A stretch of DNA of 39,302 nucleotides from contig JAUZRJ010000111.1 of NCBI GenBank assembly GCA_030950545.1, forward strand, positions 1-39,302, read 5' to 3'. This DNA is from Aquificota bacterium (GTDB taxonomy: Bacteria > Aquificota > Aquificia > Aquificales > Aquificaceae). The position numbers and the translations under genes are program-made. Shown piece after piece: positions 22,028 to 29,658 of the stretch (position 1 is the stretch's first letter; every line of letters begins with the position of its first letter). The notes beneath the pieces were generated by a model. It did no database searches, had not been told where the DNA came from, and was given only the letters and a program-made list of their open reading frames with translations.

Positions 22028-22519
22028 ATGGCATTCAGGGAGACGGACCTTCCGGGAGTCGGGAAGAGGTACACCCTCGAGCTGGAGGAGGGGGGTGAGC
22101 TGACACTTATAATCCACAACACGGGCAGGAGGGAGATCTACATAATAGAAGAAGAGGAGGAAGAGCCCACCTGCGTGATATCGCTCACGGAAGACGAGGC
22201 AAAGGAGCTCGGCTTCCTGCTTGCGGGAACAACCTACCAGCCCGTGGCTCCCGAGAAGATGGAGGTGATCCTGAAGGAGATGGTCATGGAGTGGGTGAAG
22301 GTTCAGGAGGGGGCGAACATATCGGGGAAGACCATAGCGGAATCCCAGATAAGGAAGAGGACGGGTGCCTCCATAGTCGCAATAATAAGGGGTGAGGACA
22401 TGATAGTGAGCCCTGACCCTTATAAAACCACCGTTCAGCCCGGGGATGTACTCGTTGTGGTGGGTACGAGACAGCACATAAAGAACTTTCTGGATTACTG
22501 CGGTAGGTGTTCCACCTGA
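22028..22519 (+). CDS. KhtT-like regulatory subunit of a cation:proton antiporter
   Basis: A 163-residue soluble protein with an N-terminal KhtT-type domain (about 1-70) and a C-terminal TrkA-C (RCK-C) domain (about 85-155; VQEGANISGKTI and VQPGDVLVVVG blocks). In Bacillus KhtT this domain binds cyclic di-AMP and gates the KhtU antiporter; the same role is expected here, though whether this organism makes c-di-AMP is not shown. The protein ends in a CGRC motif (C158, C161), an unusual tail that could add redox or metal control. It follows guaB by one base and precedes the antiporter gene by four bases. Confidence 0.88.
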   Translation: MAFRETDLPGVGKRYTLELEEGGELTLIIHNTGRREIYIIEEEEEEPTCVISLTEDEAKELGFLLAGTTYQPVAPEKMEVILKEMVMEWVKVQEGANISGKTIAESQIRKRTGASIVAIIRGEDMIVSPDPYKTTVQPGDVLVVVGTRQHIKNFLDYCGRCST

Positions 22520-22523
22520 AGGT

Positions 22524-23729
22524 ATGGAGAGCTCCCACCTGATCGTTCAGATAACCCTCCTGTTCATACTCATGTTTGCCATCTCAAGGTTCCTGAAAAG
22601 GTTCGGCGTTCCCTCGATAATCTCCTTCCTGCTCGTAGGCTTCCTGGCCAAGGGATGGATCACCCACGAGAGCGGTGGCCTTCTGGAGATATTCAAGGAG
22701 GCGGGGATAATACTTCTGTTCTTCTTCCTCGGTCTTGAGTACTCCTTCGAAAGGCTGAAGGGTATGGTAAACATATGGAAGCCCGGTGTGATAGACCTGG
22801 CCTTTAACCTTATCCCCGTGTTCCTGATAGCCCTCGCCTTCGGCTTTGATCCCGTAACCGCCCTTATAATAGCTGGTGTTTTCTACCCTTCGAGCACCTC
22901 AATAGTGGCAAAGCTACTGATGGACTTCAGGAGACTCGCATCACCAGAGGCGGAACTGCTCATAGGTATCCTGATCTTTGAGGACCTCGTCTCGATAATC
23001 CTTATATCCGTCCTCACACCGATGGTGGAGGCGGGAGGTCTTGACATCATTCAGCTCCCCCTGAGCGCCCTTAAGATGGCTGTCGTCCTGTTTGCCTTCT
23101 ACATGCTTCACAGATTCGGGATACCGAGGATCCGGAGCTGGCTCGACAGGTCCTCGGAGGACGAGACCTTCGTGTTCTTCATGCTCGGGCTCCTTCTCCT
23201 CGTAGGGATCTCCTTTAAAGAGCTGGGTCTTTCAGAAGCTCTCGGTGCTTTCCTGCTCGGAGTCCTGGTGCCCGAGACGAGGGTCATGGAGAACATAGAA
23301 AGACACCTCTCCGCCTTCAAGGAGCTGTCAATAGGTGTTTTCTTCTTCTTCTTTGCCTACGAAAGCGATCTGAGCGTTCCCAGGGATCTGGGTCTCCTCA
23401 TGCTCCTCGCCCTCTTGGGCGTTGTCCTGAAGGTGGTGTCCACCTACCTAGGTGCCTGGGCCTTCGGACTCAGAAAAAAGGCAAGGCTCAGGGCTTCCCT
23501 TTCCTTCGTAGCGAGGGGTGAGTTCTCGGTGGTTATAGCGTCCCTTGAACCTTCGGTGAAGATCCTCTCTATACCCTTCATCTTCTTCACCGCGGTGGTC
23601 GGGAGCCTCCTGTTCGCTGTGGCTCCAAAGGTGGCGGACCTCATCTACCCTCCAAAGAGGAAAGGAAGATCAAGGTTCTCTCAAGCTCAGATCGTCTTTC
23701 CTCAGGGTCGTCCTCGGGGGAGACCCTGA
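22524..23729 (+). CDS. CPA2-family cation:proton antiporter (KhtU/KefB-like)
   Basis: A 401-residue integral membrane protein with about 11-12 hydrophobic segments from residue 8 to about 375. It contains the GLEYSFERLK block typical of the KefB/KhtU group and a PSSTSIVAKLL segment in the core. It lacks the cytoplasmic RCK-N/NAD domain of Kef proteins, fitting a KhtU-type channel controlled by the separate KhtT-like protein encoded just upstream. The expected activity is exchange of K+ or Na+ for H+. The last 25 or so residues (after IYPPKR) are basic and polar and are encoded opposite the end of the DUF374 gene, an 89-base overlap that is the longest in the window. Confidence 0.92.
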   Translation: MESSHLIVQITLLFILMFAISRFLKRFGVPSIISFLLVGFLAKGWITHESGGLLEIFKEAGIILLFFFLGLEYSFERLKGMVNIWKPGVIDLAFNLIPVFLIALAFGFDPVTALIIAGVFYPSSTSIVAKLLMDFRRLASPEAELLIGILIFEDLVSIILISVLTPMVEAGGLDIIQLPLSALKMAVVLFAFYMLHRFGIPRIRSWLDRSSEDETFVFFMLGLLLLVGISFKELGLSEALGAFLLGVLVPETRVMENIERHLSAFKELSIGVFFFFFAYESDLSVPRDLGLLMLLALLGVVLKVVSTYLGAWAFGLRKKARLRASLSFVARGEFSVVIASLEPSVKILSIPFIFFTAVVGSLLFAVAPKVADLIYPPKRKGRSRFSQAQIVFPQGRPRGRP

Positions 23730-24273
23730 TCTCATCACCCACTATGACCTCACCCTCGGTAAAGGGGTAGGGTATCAGGAACCTGTCCCAAGATCTCAGC
23801 TCCAGGAAACTTCTGAACCTCACAACCGCGGGAACTATCGGTGCTCCCGTTTTCTGGGCCAGGAATATCACACCTTTCTTAACTTTAAAGGGAGGTCCCT
23901 TCGGACCGTCCACCGTTATGGCTACGTTCTTCCCCTTCCTCAGAACGTCCATAAGCTTCAGTATCCCGGTCCTCCCCCCCTTTTCAGCCCTCCCTTCCTC
24001 CGTTGAACCCCTCACAACCTCAAAGCCGAGCCCTTTCAGTATCCTCGTCGCTATCTCACCGTCCGCAAATCTGCTTGCCATGGTGTATATGCCCCTGTCC
24101 ATGCCGAAGAGGGCGAGTCCGAGGGCGTGTCCGTGCCAGAGGGCGTAGATCTTACCCCTGTCTCTGGTGAAGTCGTAGCGTTTTCTCCACCTTATGGACC
24201 TCCCCAGGATCCTGACCAGAGGCACAAGGGCGGGCGTGAGGGTGAGAACGAGGCGGAACTTCAAACCTGTCAT
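23641..24273 (-). CDS. DUF374 lysophospholipid acyltransferase family protein
   Basis: A 210-residue protein of the DUF374 family, distant relatives of LpxL-type and PlsC acyltransferases. Visible landmarks are WHGHALGL (about 46-53), the ASRFADGEIAT block, GFEVVRGST, and TVDGPKGPPFKVKKG (about 118-132). The N-terminus has a hydrophobic, membrane-associating segment. Family members are thought to acylate lipid A precursors or other lysolipids, but the substrate is not established. It is a single-gene unit, divergent from the small gene at 24312 and overlapping the antiporter gene tail-to-tail by 89 bases. The ATG at 24273 follows an AT-rich -10-like stretch with no Shine-Dalgarno site. Confidence 0.88.
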   Translation of the reverse strand: MTGLKFRLVLTLTPALVPLVRILGRSIRWRKRYDFTRDRGKIYALWHGHALGLALFGMDRGIYTMASRFADGEIATRILKGLGFEVVRGSTEEGRAEKGGRTGILKLMDVLRKGKNVAITVDGPKGPPFKVKKGVIFLAQKTGAPIVPAVVRFRSFLELRSWDRFLIPYPFTEGEVIVGDEIRVSPEDDPEERRSELERTLIFLSSLEGR

Positions 24274-24311
24274 CTATAGTATTATTTAACTAAACCTTTG
24301 TGAGGTGGGTT

Positions 24312-24560
24312 ATGGAGGAGCAGAGGTATGTAGCGGTTCCCTTTGCGCTGGTTGGTTTCTTTGTCACCGATAGGGACGTTGAAGAGAGCATAAGGACCGA
24401 CGACACCCCAGAGGAGCTGGAGAAGCTCCAGGACCTTCTGGCCAGATTCCTCTTCAGGGAAGGGGTCCGGGTAGCCCTTTACCCTTCGGTTGTTCCTCCC
24501 GAACAGGCCCAGGAGGCAGCGGAGGAGCTTGAAAAGATCGTATTCGGAGAGGAGGAATGA
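24312..24560 (+). CDS. small acidic protein of unknown function
   Basis: An 82-residue acidic protein that I do not recognise. It begins EEQRYVAVPFALVGFFV and continues with predicted helices (TPEELEKLQDLLARFLFR and PEQAQEAAEELEK) around a short strand, suggesting a small alpha/beta fold. There is no signal peptide or cysteine. I chose ATG 24312 because GAGGTG lies four bases upstream; an in-frame GTG at 24300 is possible and would be nearly leaderless. The gene ends in ATGA, which is also the start of dapB, so it is translationally coupled to dapB and mutS2. Confidence 0.75.
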   Translation: MEEQRYVAVPFALVGFFVTDRDVEESIRTDDTPEELEKLQDLLARFLFREGVRVALYPSVVPPEQAQEAAEELEKIVFGEEE

Positions 24561-25351
24561 CGAGGATAGTGGTCTGCGGTGCCCTGGGAAGGATGGGAAG
24601 GAGGATCGTGGAGATAGCCTCCGAAGACCCCGAGGTGGAAGTCGCTGGAGGCGTTGAGCACCCTGACCGCATACTATCAAGGGATCTGGGGGAAGCCCTC
24701 GGGAGGGAAGACCTGAGAGGTGTCCCCTTGACCTCGAGCCTTGAGGAGGTTATAGGATCCTGCGATGTTATGGTGGAGTTCTCGGGAAACACGACCGCGG
24801 CGGTCTCCCACACCAGGATAGCTTCCCTGGAAGGGAAGGCGTCTGTGGTGGGAACCACGGGCTTCACCGAAGCGGAGCTCAGGGACATAGAGGAGTGCTC
24901 CCGAAAAGCTCCGGTCCTCGTGTCACCCAACATGAGCCTCGGTGTTAACCTCATGTTCAGGCTCGTGGAGATGGCGGGAAAGGTCCTGAAAGGCAGGGGG
25001 TTTGACGTTGAGATCGTTGAGGTCCACCACAGGTTCAAAAAGGACGCTCCGAGCGGAACCGCTGTCAGGATAGCGGATATAGTCAGGAAGGTCATGGGGA
25101 TCGAAAAGGTGGTCCACGGCAGGGAGGGCGTATCCACGAGGGGAACGGACGAGATAGGTGTTATGGCTGTGAGGGGAGGTGACGTTGTGGGGGACCACAC
25201 CGTTTACTTTCTGGGAACGGGTGAGAGGCTGGAGATAACTCACAGGGCTGGGTCCAGGGACACCTTCGCGAGGGGCGCGGTGGAGGCGGCCAAGTGGGTG
25301 AAGGATAAGGGCCCCGGACTTTACTCCATGTTCGACGTTCTGGGTCTATGA
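24557..25351 (+). CDS. dapB: 4-hydroxy-tetrahydrodipicolinate reductase
   Basis: A 264-residue enzyme of the diaminopimelate/lysine pathway that reduces 4-hydroxy-tetrahydrodipicolinate with NAD(P)H. The nucleotide-binding motif GALGRMG (9-15) starts a Rossmann fold, and the catalytic block EVHHRFKKDAPSGTA (about 156-170) with the paired His and Lys is intact. GTTGF supports the substrate-binding loop. The start overlaps the preceding small gene and the stop overlaps mutS2, both as ATGA, so the three are translated from one mRNA. Confidence 0.97.
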   Translation: MTRIVVCGALGRMGRRIVEIASEDPEVEVAGGVEHPDRILSRDLGEALGREDLRGVPLTSSLEEVIGSCDVMVEFSGNTTAAVSHTRIASLEGKASVVGTTGFTEAELRDIEECSRKAPVLVSPNMSLGVNLMFRLVEMAGKVLKGRGFDVEIVEVHHRFKKDAPSGTAVRIADIVRKVMGIEKVVHGREGVSTRGTDEIGVMAVRGGDVVGDHTVYFLGTGERLEITHRAGSRDTFARGAVEAAKWVKDKGPGLYSMFDVLGL

Positions 25352-27612
25352 GGGAAAGGGACTTAGAGAAGCTGGAGTTTAACAGGGTAAAGGAGAAGCT
25401 CAAGGAGTTCGTACACTCCCCCGCCACAGAGGAGGTCGTGGACAGACTGAGACCCATGACCGACCCCGAAGAGGTGAAGAGGTCCATAGAGGTTTTCGAG
25501 AGCTTCAGGAAGGTCGGTGACCTCCCCTTTCATGAGTTCGGAGACATAAGGCCTTCCCTGGAAAAGTCCAAAATAGAAAACGCGGTCCTGAGCGTTGATG
25601 AGATCTTAGAGATCCTGAAAGTCCTCAAGCTGATCAGGGAGGTCAGGAAACATATCGGTAAAGTTTCCGAGGAGGACCCACCCCTGAGGGTTCTTTCCAG
25701 GAAGCTCCACCTGTTCTCCTCCCTTGAGAACCTGATAGAGGGGTGCATAGACAGAAGGGGGTTTGTGAAGGACGAGGCGAGCGAGGATCTTTTCCGCATA
25801 AGAAGGTCCATAAAGGACCTGGAGAGGGAGATAACGGAGAGGCTTGAGAGTCTTCTGAGGAGGCCCGACGCGGATAAGGTCTTTACCGACAGGATAATAA
25901 CCCTGAGGAATAACAGGTACGTGGTTCCCGTGAAAACCTCCCAGATGAAAAAGGTGTTCGGTATAGTCCACGGGACCTCTTCATCCGGCTACACCACCTA
26001 TGTTGAGCCCCACTTCGTTATCCAGCTAAACAACAAGCTAACAGAGCTGAAGGAAAAGGAAGAGGAGGAAGTCAGAAAGGTCCTCGCCAGGATAACAGCT
26101 TACGTGGGCGACTTCGCGGATAAGATCCTGGAGAGCTTCACCGCCTTACTTGAGGCGGACCTGCTGAACGCCAAGAGAAAGCTATCAGAGTCCTACGGGG
26201 GGGTATTTCCCGAGATAGGAGACTTCGTTGACCTCAGGGGTGTCAGACACCCCCTCCTTACCCTGATGAACCCGGACACCGTCCCCGTTGACATAAGGCT
26301 GAGGGAGACCAGAGGAGTGATCCTGACAGGACCCAATACGGGCGGTAAAACCGTAGCCCTGAAAACGCTCGGTCTCGTCACCCTCATGGTCCAGAGCGGG
26401 ATACCCGTTCCCTTAAAGGAGGGAAGCGTTATCAGGGTGTTCAGAAAGGTCTTTGTGGACATAGGGGACGAACAGAGCATAGACCAGAACCTGTCCACCT
26501 TCTCCTCCCACATGACCAACATGGCGGAGTTCTTCAGAGAGGTGGGCCCGGACACGCTCGTTCTCCTGGACGAGCTCGGGGCTGGCACGGACCCCTCTGA
26601 GGGGTCTGCCCTCGGCATCGGCATACTTGAGTTCTTAAAGGGTAAAGGCGCCTGGGTCTTCGCCAACACCCACCACACACCCGTGAAGATCTACGCGGTG
26701 AGGTCCGACTACTACACACCCGCAACCGTTCTCTTTGACCCGGACACTCTCAAGCCCCTTTACAGGATAGTCTACGGGTCCGTGGGTGAGAGCATGGCCC
26801 TCACCGTCGCGAGGAGGTGCGGTGTGCCGGAGGAGATCGTGAAGAACGCGGAGGAGAGAGTCGGGGGCGGGGAGGAGGAGTACAGGGAGGCTGTAAAGAG
26901 GCTTTCGGATCTCGCCAGGGACTACCAGAGGAAGCTTGAAGAGGTAGAGAAGCTTAAGGAAGACCTGAAAAGGGAGAGGGAGAGATACGAAAAGCTCTAC
27001 GAGGAGTACATGGAGTTCAAGAGAAGGGCCTGGAAGGAGGTGTACAGGGAGGCAAGGGGCTTCCTGAGGCGGATCTCGGAAGAGGCAAGGGAGGTTCTCA
27101 AGAGAGCCAAGAGCCTAAAAGAGGTGGAGGAGTTCGTAAGGAGACAGGAGAACCTGCTTAACCTCTTCAGAGGCGGTGAAGCTGACATTAAGGTGGGGGA
27201 CAGAGTTGAGGTCATGGGAAGGGAGGGCAAGGTGGTTGAGATAAAAGGGAACAAAGCGAGGGTTGTTTCCGGGAGCATGAAGATATGGGTGAGCCTGGAC
27301 CTGATCTCGAAGGCGGGGAACGTGAGACGGGAGGTCAAGGAGATCGCTAAGATAACACCCGTCAAAGGGGAGATAAACCTGATCGGTATGGACCCAGAGA
27401 CCGCTATCCTTGAGCTTGAGAGGTTCTTAGAAGAAGCCTACTCCGCAGGTCTCGGTAGCGTTAAGGTCATACACGGTATAGGAAAGGGAGTCCTGAAAAG
27501 GGCGGTCAGGGAGTTTCTCTCGAAGAACGAAAAGGTAAAGTTCTTCAGGGACGCCTATCCGAAGGAGGGCGGATCCGGTGTGACCGTCGTATTCCTCAAG
27601 GCCCCCGAGTGA
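25348..27612 (+). CDS. mutS2: endonuclease MutS2
   Basis: A 754-residue MutS-family ATPase with a C-terminal Smr nuclease domain. The ATPase core holds Walker A GPNTGGKT (about 331-338) and Walker B LLDELGAGTDP (about 407-417), followed by a long coiled coil (about 505-600). The C-terminal Smr domain (about 680-752) contains the HGIGKGVLKRAV block. The N-terminal mismatch-recognition domain of MutS is absent, as expected. MutS2 proteins have been linked to suppression of recombination and, in Bacillus, to rescue of collided ribosomes. The usual DLRG of the Smr domain reads LIGM here, so nuclease activity may be altered. The 3' end overlaps the degenerate EAL gene by 17 bases. Confidence 0.96.
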   Translation: MRERDLEKLEFNRVKEKLKEFVHSPATEEVVDRLRPMTDPEEVKRSIEVFESFRKVGDLPFHEFGDIRPSLEKSKIENAVLSVDEILEILKVLKLIREVRKHIGKVSEEDPPLRVLSRKLHLFSSLENLIEGCIDRRGFVKDEASEDLFRIRRSIKDLEREITERLESLLRRPDADKVFTDRIITLRNNRYVVPVKTSQMKKVFGIVHGTSSSGYTTYVEPHFVIQLNNKLTELKEKEEEEVRKVLARITAYVGDFADKILESFTALLEADLLNAKRKLSESYGGVFPEIGDFVDLRGVRHPLLTLMNPDTVPVDIRLRETRGVILTGPNTGGKTVALKTLGLVTLMVQSGIPVPLKEGSVIRVFRKVFVDIGDEQSIDQNLSTFSSHMTNMAEFFREVGPDTLVLLDELGAGTDPSEGSALGIGILEFLKGKGAWVFANTHHTPVKIYAVRSDYYTPATVLFDPDTLKPLYRIVYGSVGESMALTVARRCGVPEEIVKNAEERVGGGEEEYREAVKRLSDLARDYQRKLEEVEKLKEDLKRERERYEKLYEEYMEFKRRAWKEVYREARGFLRRISEEAREVLKRAKSLKEVEEFVRRQENLLNLFRGGEADIKVGDRVEVMGREGKVVEIKGNKARVVSGSMKIWVSLDLISKAGNVRREVKEIAKITPVKGEINLIGMDPETAILELERFLEEAYSAGLGSVKVIHGIGKGVLKRAVREFLSKNEKVKFFRDAYPKEGGSGVTVVFLKAPE

Positions 27613-28219
27613 GGACCAGCTTTCTCTCCAGCTTACCCTGCCACAGGTTTATACCGAAGGAGATCATCTTCTCGAGGTCCTCCTCCGTCTCCACGTTCTT
27701 CAGTATGACCTGGGATCTTGGAGAGACCTTCTTTATCTCCTCAAAGGCCCAGAGGACAAAGTCAAACCTGTCCTCGGATGCGGACAGGTCTATCTTGACG
27801 TACGCGGGCTGGAGGACCTCTATCCTCTCTATCCTCGACCCTTCCTTTCCGTAATCGTCTACCGATAGGAGAACGTCCCTATCTTGGGCAAACTTCTTTA
27901 TCCTCCTGAGTATGTCAGGGCTCACCACATCCTTCTGTATCTCAAGAACCAGGTTCTTCCTGACAAACTGGACCACGTCGGTGGTGTACTTCACGAGTGT
28001 TGTGGGTTTTATGTTCACAAACACGAGACCCCTCTCAAGGTCCCCCTCCACTATCGCGCTCGCCCCGAGGAACTTGAAGAGGACCAGGTCAGTCTTCTCG
28101 TCAACACCCTTTTGGAGTATGTAGCTGTGGATGCCCAGATCTGGAAAGTACTCGTAGCCTATCCTCCTTCTCTCACCCGTGCCCGTCTCCAGGTATATAC
28201 CTTCCTTTCTTACTTCCAC
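27596..28219 (-). CDS. stand-alone degenerate EAL-domain protein
   Basis: A 207-residue protein that aligns along its length with an EAL domain but lacks the EAL signature. Remaining landmarks are VNIKPT (Asn position kept), LEIQ (Glu kept), VDDYGKEGS in place of [12 protein letters not shown] (Lys kept), LKNVETEEDLE in place of AEGIET (Glu lost) and LWQGK in place of QGYYF. With the first and a later metal-binding Glu missing, it is unlikely to hydrolyse c-di-GMP; it could bind it or act by protein contacts, as YdiV-type proteins do (inference). I take GTG 28219 as start: CATAAT ends seven bases upstream, and further upstream the frame runs through the promoter of the divergent gene. It is alone in its transcription unit. 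Confidence 0.8.
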   Translation of the reverse strand: MEVRKEGIYLETGTGERRRIGYEYFPDLGIHSYILQKGVDEKTDLVLFKFLGASAIVEGDLERGLVFVNIKPTTLVKYTTDVVQFVRKNLVLEIQKDVVSPDILRRIKKFAQDRDVLLSVDDYGKEGSRIERIEVLQPAYVKIDLSASEDRFDFVLWAFEEIKKVSPRSQVILKNVETEEDLEKMISFGINLWQGKLERKLVLTRGP

Positions 28220-28226
28220 CCATAAA

Positions 28227-28232
28227 ATTATG
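28227..28232 (-). promoter_or_regulatory. -10-like element for the degenerate EAL gene (leaderless GTG)
   Basis: CATAAT on the minus strand, seven bases before GTG 28219. There is no Shine-Dalgarno site. Confidence 0.4.
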
Positions 28233-28243
28233 CAGGAAAAAGG

Positions 28244-28249
28244 TATATT
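28244..28249 (+). promoter_or_regulatory. -10-like element for the metallo-hydrolase gene (leaderless)
   Basis: TATATT, then exactly six bases, then ATG 28256. There is no Shine-Dalgarno site. It lies within the 36-base divergent gap. Confidence 0.5.
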
Positions 28250-28255
28250 AACTTT

Positions 28256-28894
28256 ATGAAAATGCTCCTCAAGGTTATACCCGTAGGTCCTCTGGATGTG
28301 AACTGCTCCATAGTAGCTGACCCGTCCACAGGAGAGGCAATAATCGTGGACCCGGGTGCGGAAGGGGAGAGGATAATAGAGGTCGCGAGGGAGTTCAGGG
28401 TAAAGGCTGTGGTCAACACCCACGGACACATAGACCATGTGGGTCAGGTCAGGAAGATAAAAGAGTTTTTCGACGTTCCCTTCTACCTTCACCCCGGGGA
28501 CATACCCCTGATAAGGGACGAGATCTGGCCCGGCTTTGCGACCTACATAAAGGCACAGGAGTGTCCCGAACCAGACGTCCTCCTCGAGGAAGGTATGGAG
28601 ATAAAGGTAGGCGGGATAACTCTGAGAGTCCTGCACACACCGGGACACACACCGGGTCTCTGCTGTCTTTACTCGGAGGAGGAAAAGGTTCTGATAGCGG
28701 GTGACCTCCTCTTTAAGGGGAGCGTCGGGAGGTGGGACCTTCCGGGCGGAGACAGAGAGAAGCTGAAGAAGTCCCTCGAGAGGATCTTCTCCGAGCTTCC
28801 CGACGATACGATCGTCGTTTGCGGACACTACGAGGAGACCACGATAGGCCACGAGAGGAGGTTCAACCCCTATCTCCACGGAGGTCTTCTGTGA
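28256..28894 (+). CDS. metallo-beta-lactamase-fold hydrolase (glyoxalase II-like)
   Basis: A 212-residue soluble hydrolase of the metallo-beta-lactamase superfamily. The metal-binding motif HxHxDH reads HGHIDH (about 57-62), with further ligands in HTPGHTPG, AGDLLF and CGHYEET. Small single-domain proteins like this are commonly annotated as hydroxyacylglutathione hydrolase-like; the true thioester substrate is unknown. In Aquificae-like autotrophs glutathione chemistry is uncertain, so a general thioesterase is as likely (inference). The stop overlaps the start of the ABC ATPase gene as GTGA, so the two are co-translated. Confidence 0.9.
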   Translation: MKMLLKVIPVGPLDVNCSIVADPSTGEAIIVDPGAEGERIIEVAREFRVKAVVNTHGHIDHVGQVRKIKEFFDVPFYLHPGDIPLIRDEIWPGFATYIKAQECPEPDVLLEEGMEIKVGGITLRVLHTPGHTPGLCCLYSEEEKVLIAGDLLFKGSVGRWDLPGGDREKLKKSLERIFSELPDDTIVVCGHYEETTIGHERRFNPYLHGGLL

Positions 28895-29658
28895 ACGCGG
28901 TCGTAAGGGTCCAGAACCTCTGGAAGGAGATAGGAGGGAGGTGGATACTCAGAGACGTCTCCTTCGAGGTAATGGAGGGGGAGATATTCTCAATAATAGG
29001 GGCGAGCGGAAGCGGCAAGACGTCTATAACGAAGCACATAGTCGGTCTCTGGAAGCCCACAAAGGGAAAGGTTTACGTGTTCGGAAAGGACATGGAGAGC
29101 CTTTCCTCCGCAGAGATCGATGACCTGAGGAAGGACATAGGTTACGTATTCCAGGAGGGAGCCCTCTTCGACAGCCTGAGGGTGTGGGAGAACGTCGGGT
29201 TCTACTTCCTGGAGCACACGAACATGGACGAAAGAAGTGTCAGGGAGATAGCAAAGGAAAAGCTCAGGCTCGTGAACCTCGGGGAGGAGGTTCTCAACCT
29301 CATGCCTTCGGAACTCTCAGGTGGTATGAAGAAGAGGGTCTCAATAGCGAGGGCCATAGCTACCGACCCGAAGCTCATAATCTACGACGAGCCGACCTCG
29401 GGCCTAGATCCGATAACCAGCAGGGTGATAGACAGGCTCATCGTTGACCTGAGGGAGAGGACGAAGACGACCGCCATAGTGGTCACCCATGACATGATGA
29501 GCGCCTTCTCGATCTCAGACAGGATCCTCGTCCTCAGGAGGGGGGAGGTGGTGGACATCGGGACGCCCGAGGAGATCCTGAGGTCAAGGGACCCCTTCGT
29601 GAGGGAGTTCGTGAGCGAGGTCAGGGAGATCCTAGCTGGTCAGAACAAAGCCCTTTAG
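28891..29658 (+). CDS. MlaF-like ABC transporter ATP-binding protein (lipid transport)
   Basis: A 255-residue ABC ATPase resembling the MlaF/Ttg2A subfamily that powers MCE-type lipid transport. Motifs: Walker A GASGSGKTS (about 35-43), Q-loop VFQEGALFDSLRVWENV, where the GALFDSL stretch is typical of MlaF, signature LSGGMKKR, Walker B LIIYDEPTSGLDP and the switch His in VTHDM. I use GTG 28891 because it overlaps the upstream stop as GTGA and begins just before the conserved VQNLWKEI; upstream extension would run through the hydrolase gene. No permease (MlaE) gene is next to it, and the MCE protein is encoded over 20 kb away. The 3' end overlaps cfa by 27 bases. Confidence 0.93.
   Translation: MNAVVRVQNLWKEIGGRWILRDVSFEVMEGEIFSIIGASGSGKTSITKHIVGLWKPTKGKVYVFGKDMESLSSAEIDDLRKDIGYVFQEGALFDSLRVWENVGFYFLEHTNMDERSVREIAKEKLRLVNLGEEVLNLMPSELSGGMKKRVSIARAIATDPKLIIYDEPTSGLDPITSRVIDRLIVDLRERTKTTAIVVTHDMMSAFSISDRILVLRRGEVVDIGTPEEILRSRDPFVREFVSEVREILAGQNKAL

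Noticed and set aside
28220-28879. Longer 427-codon form of the degenerate EAL protein
   Set aside because: The extra N-terminal part runs antisense through the intact metallo-hydrolase gene, including its metal motifs, and has no domain of its own.
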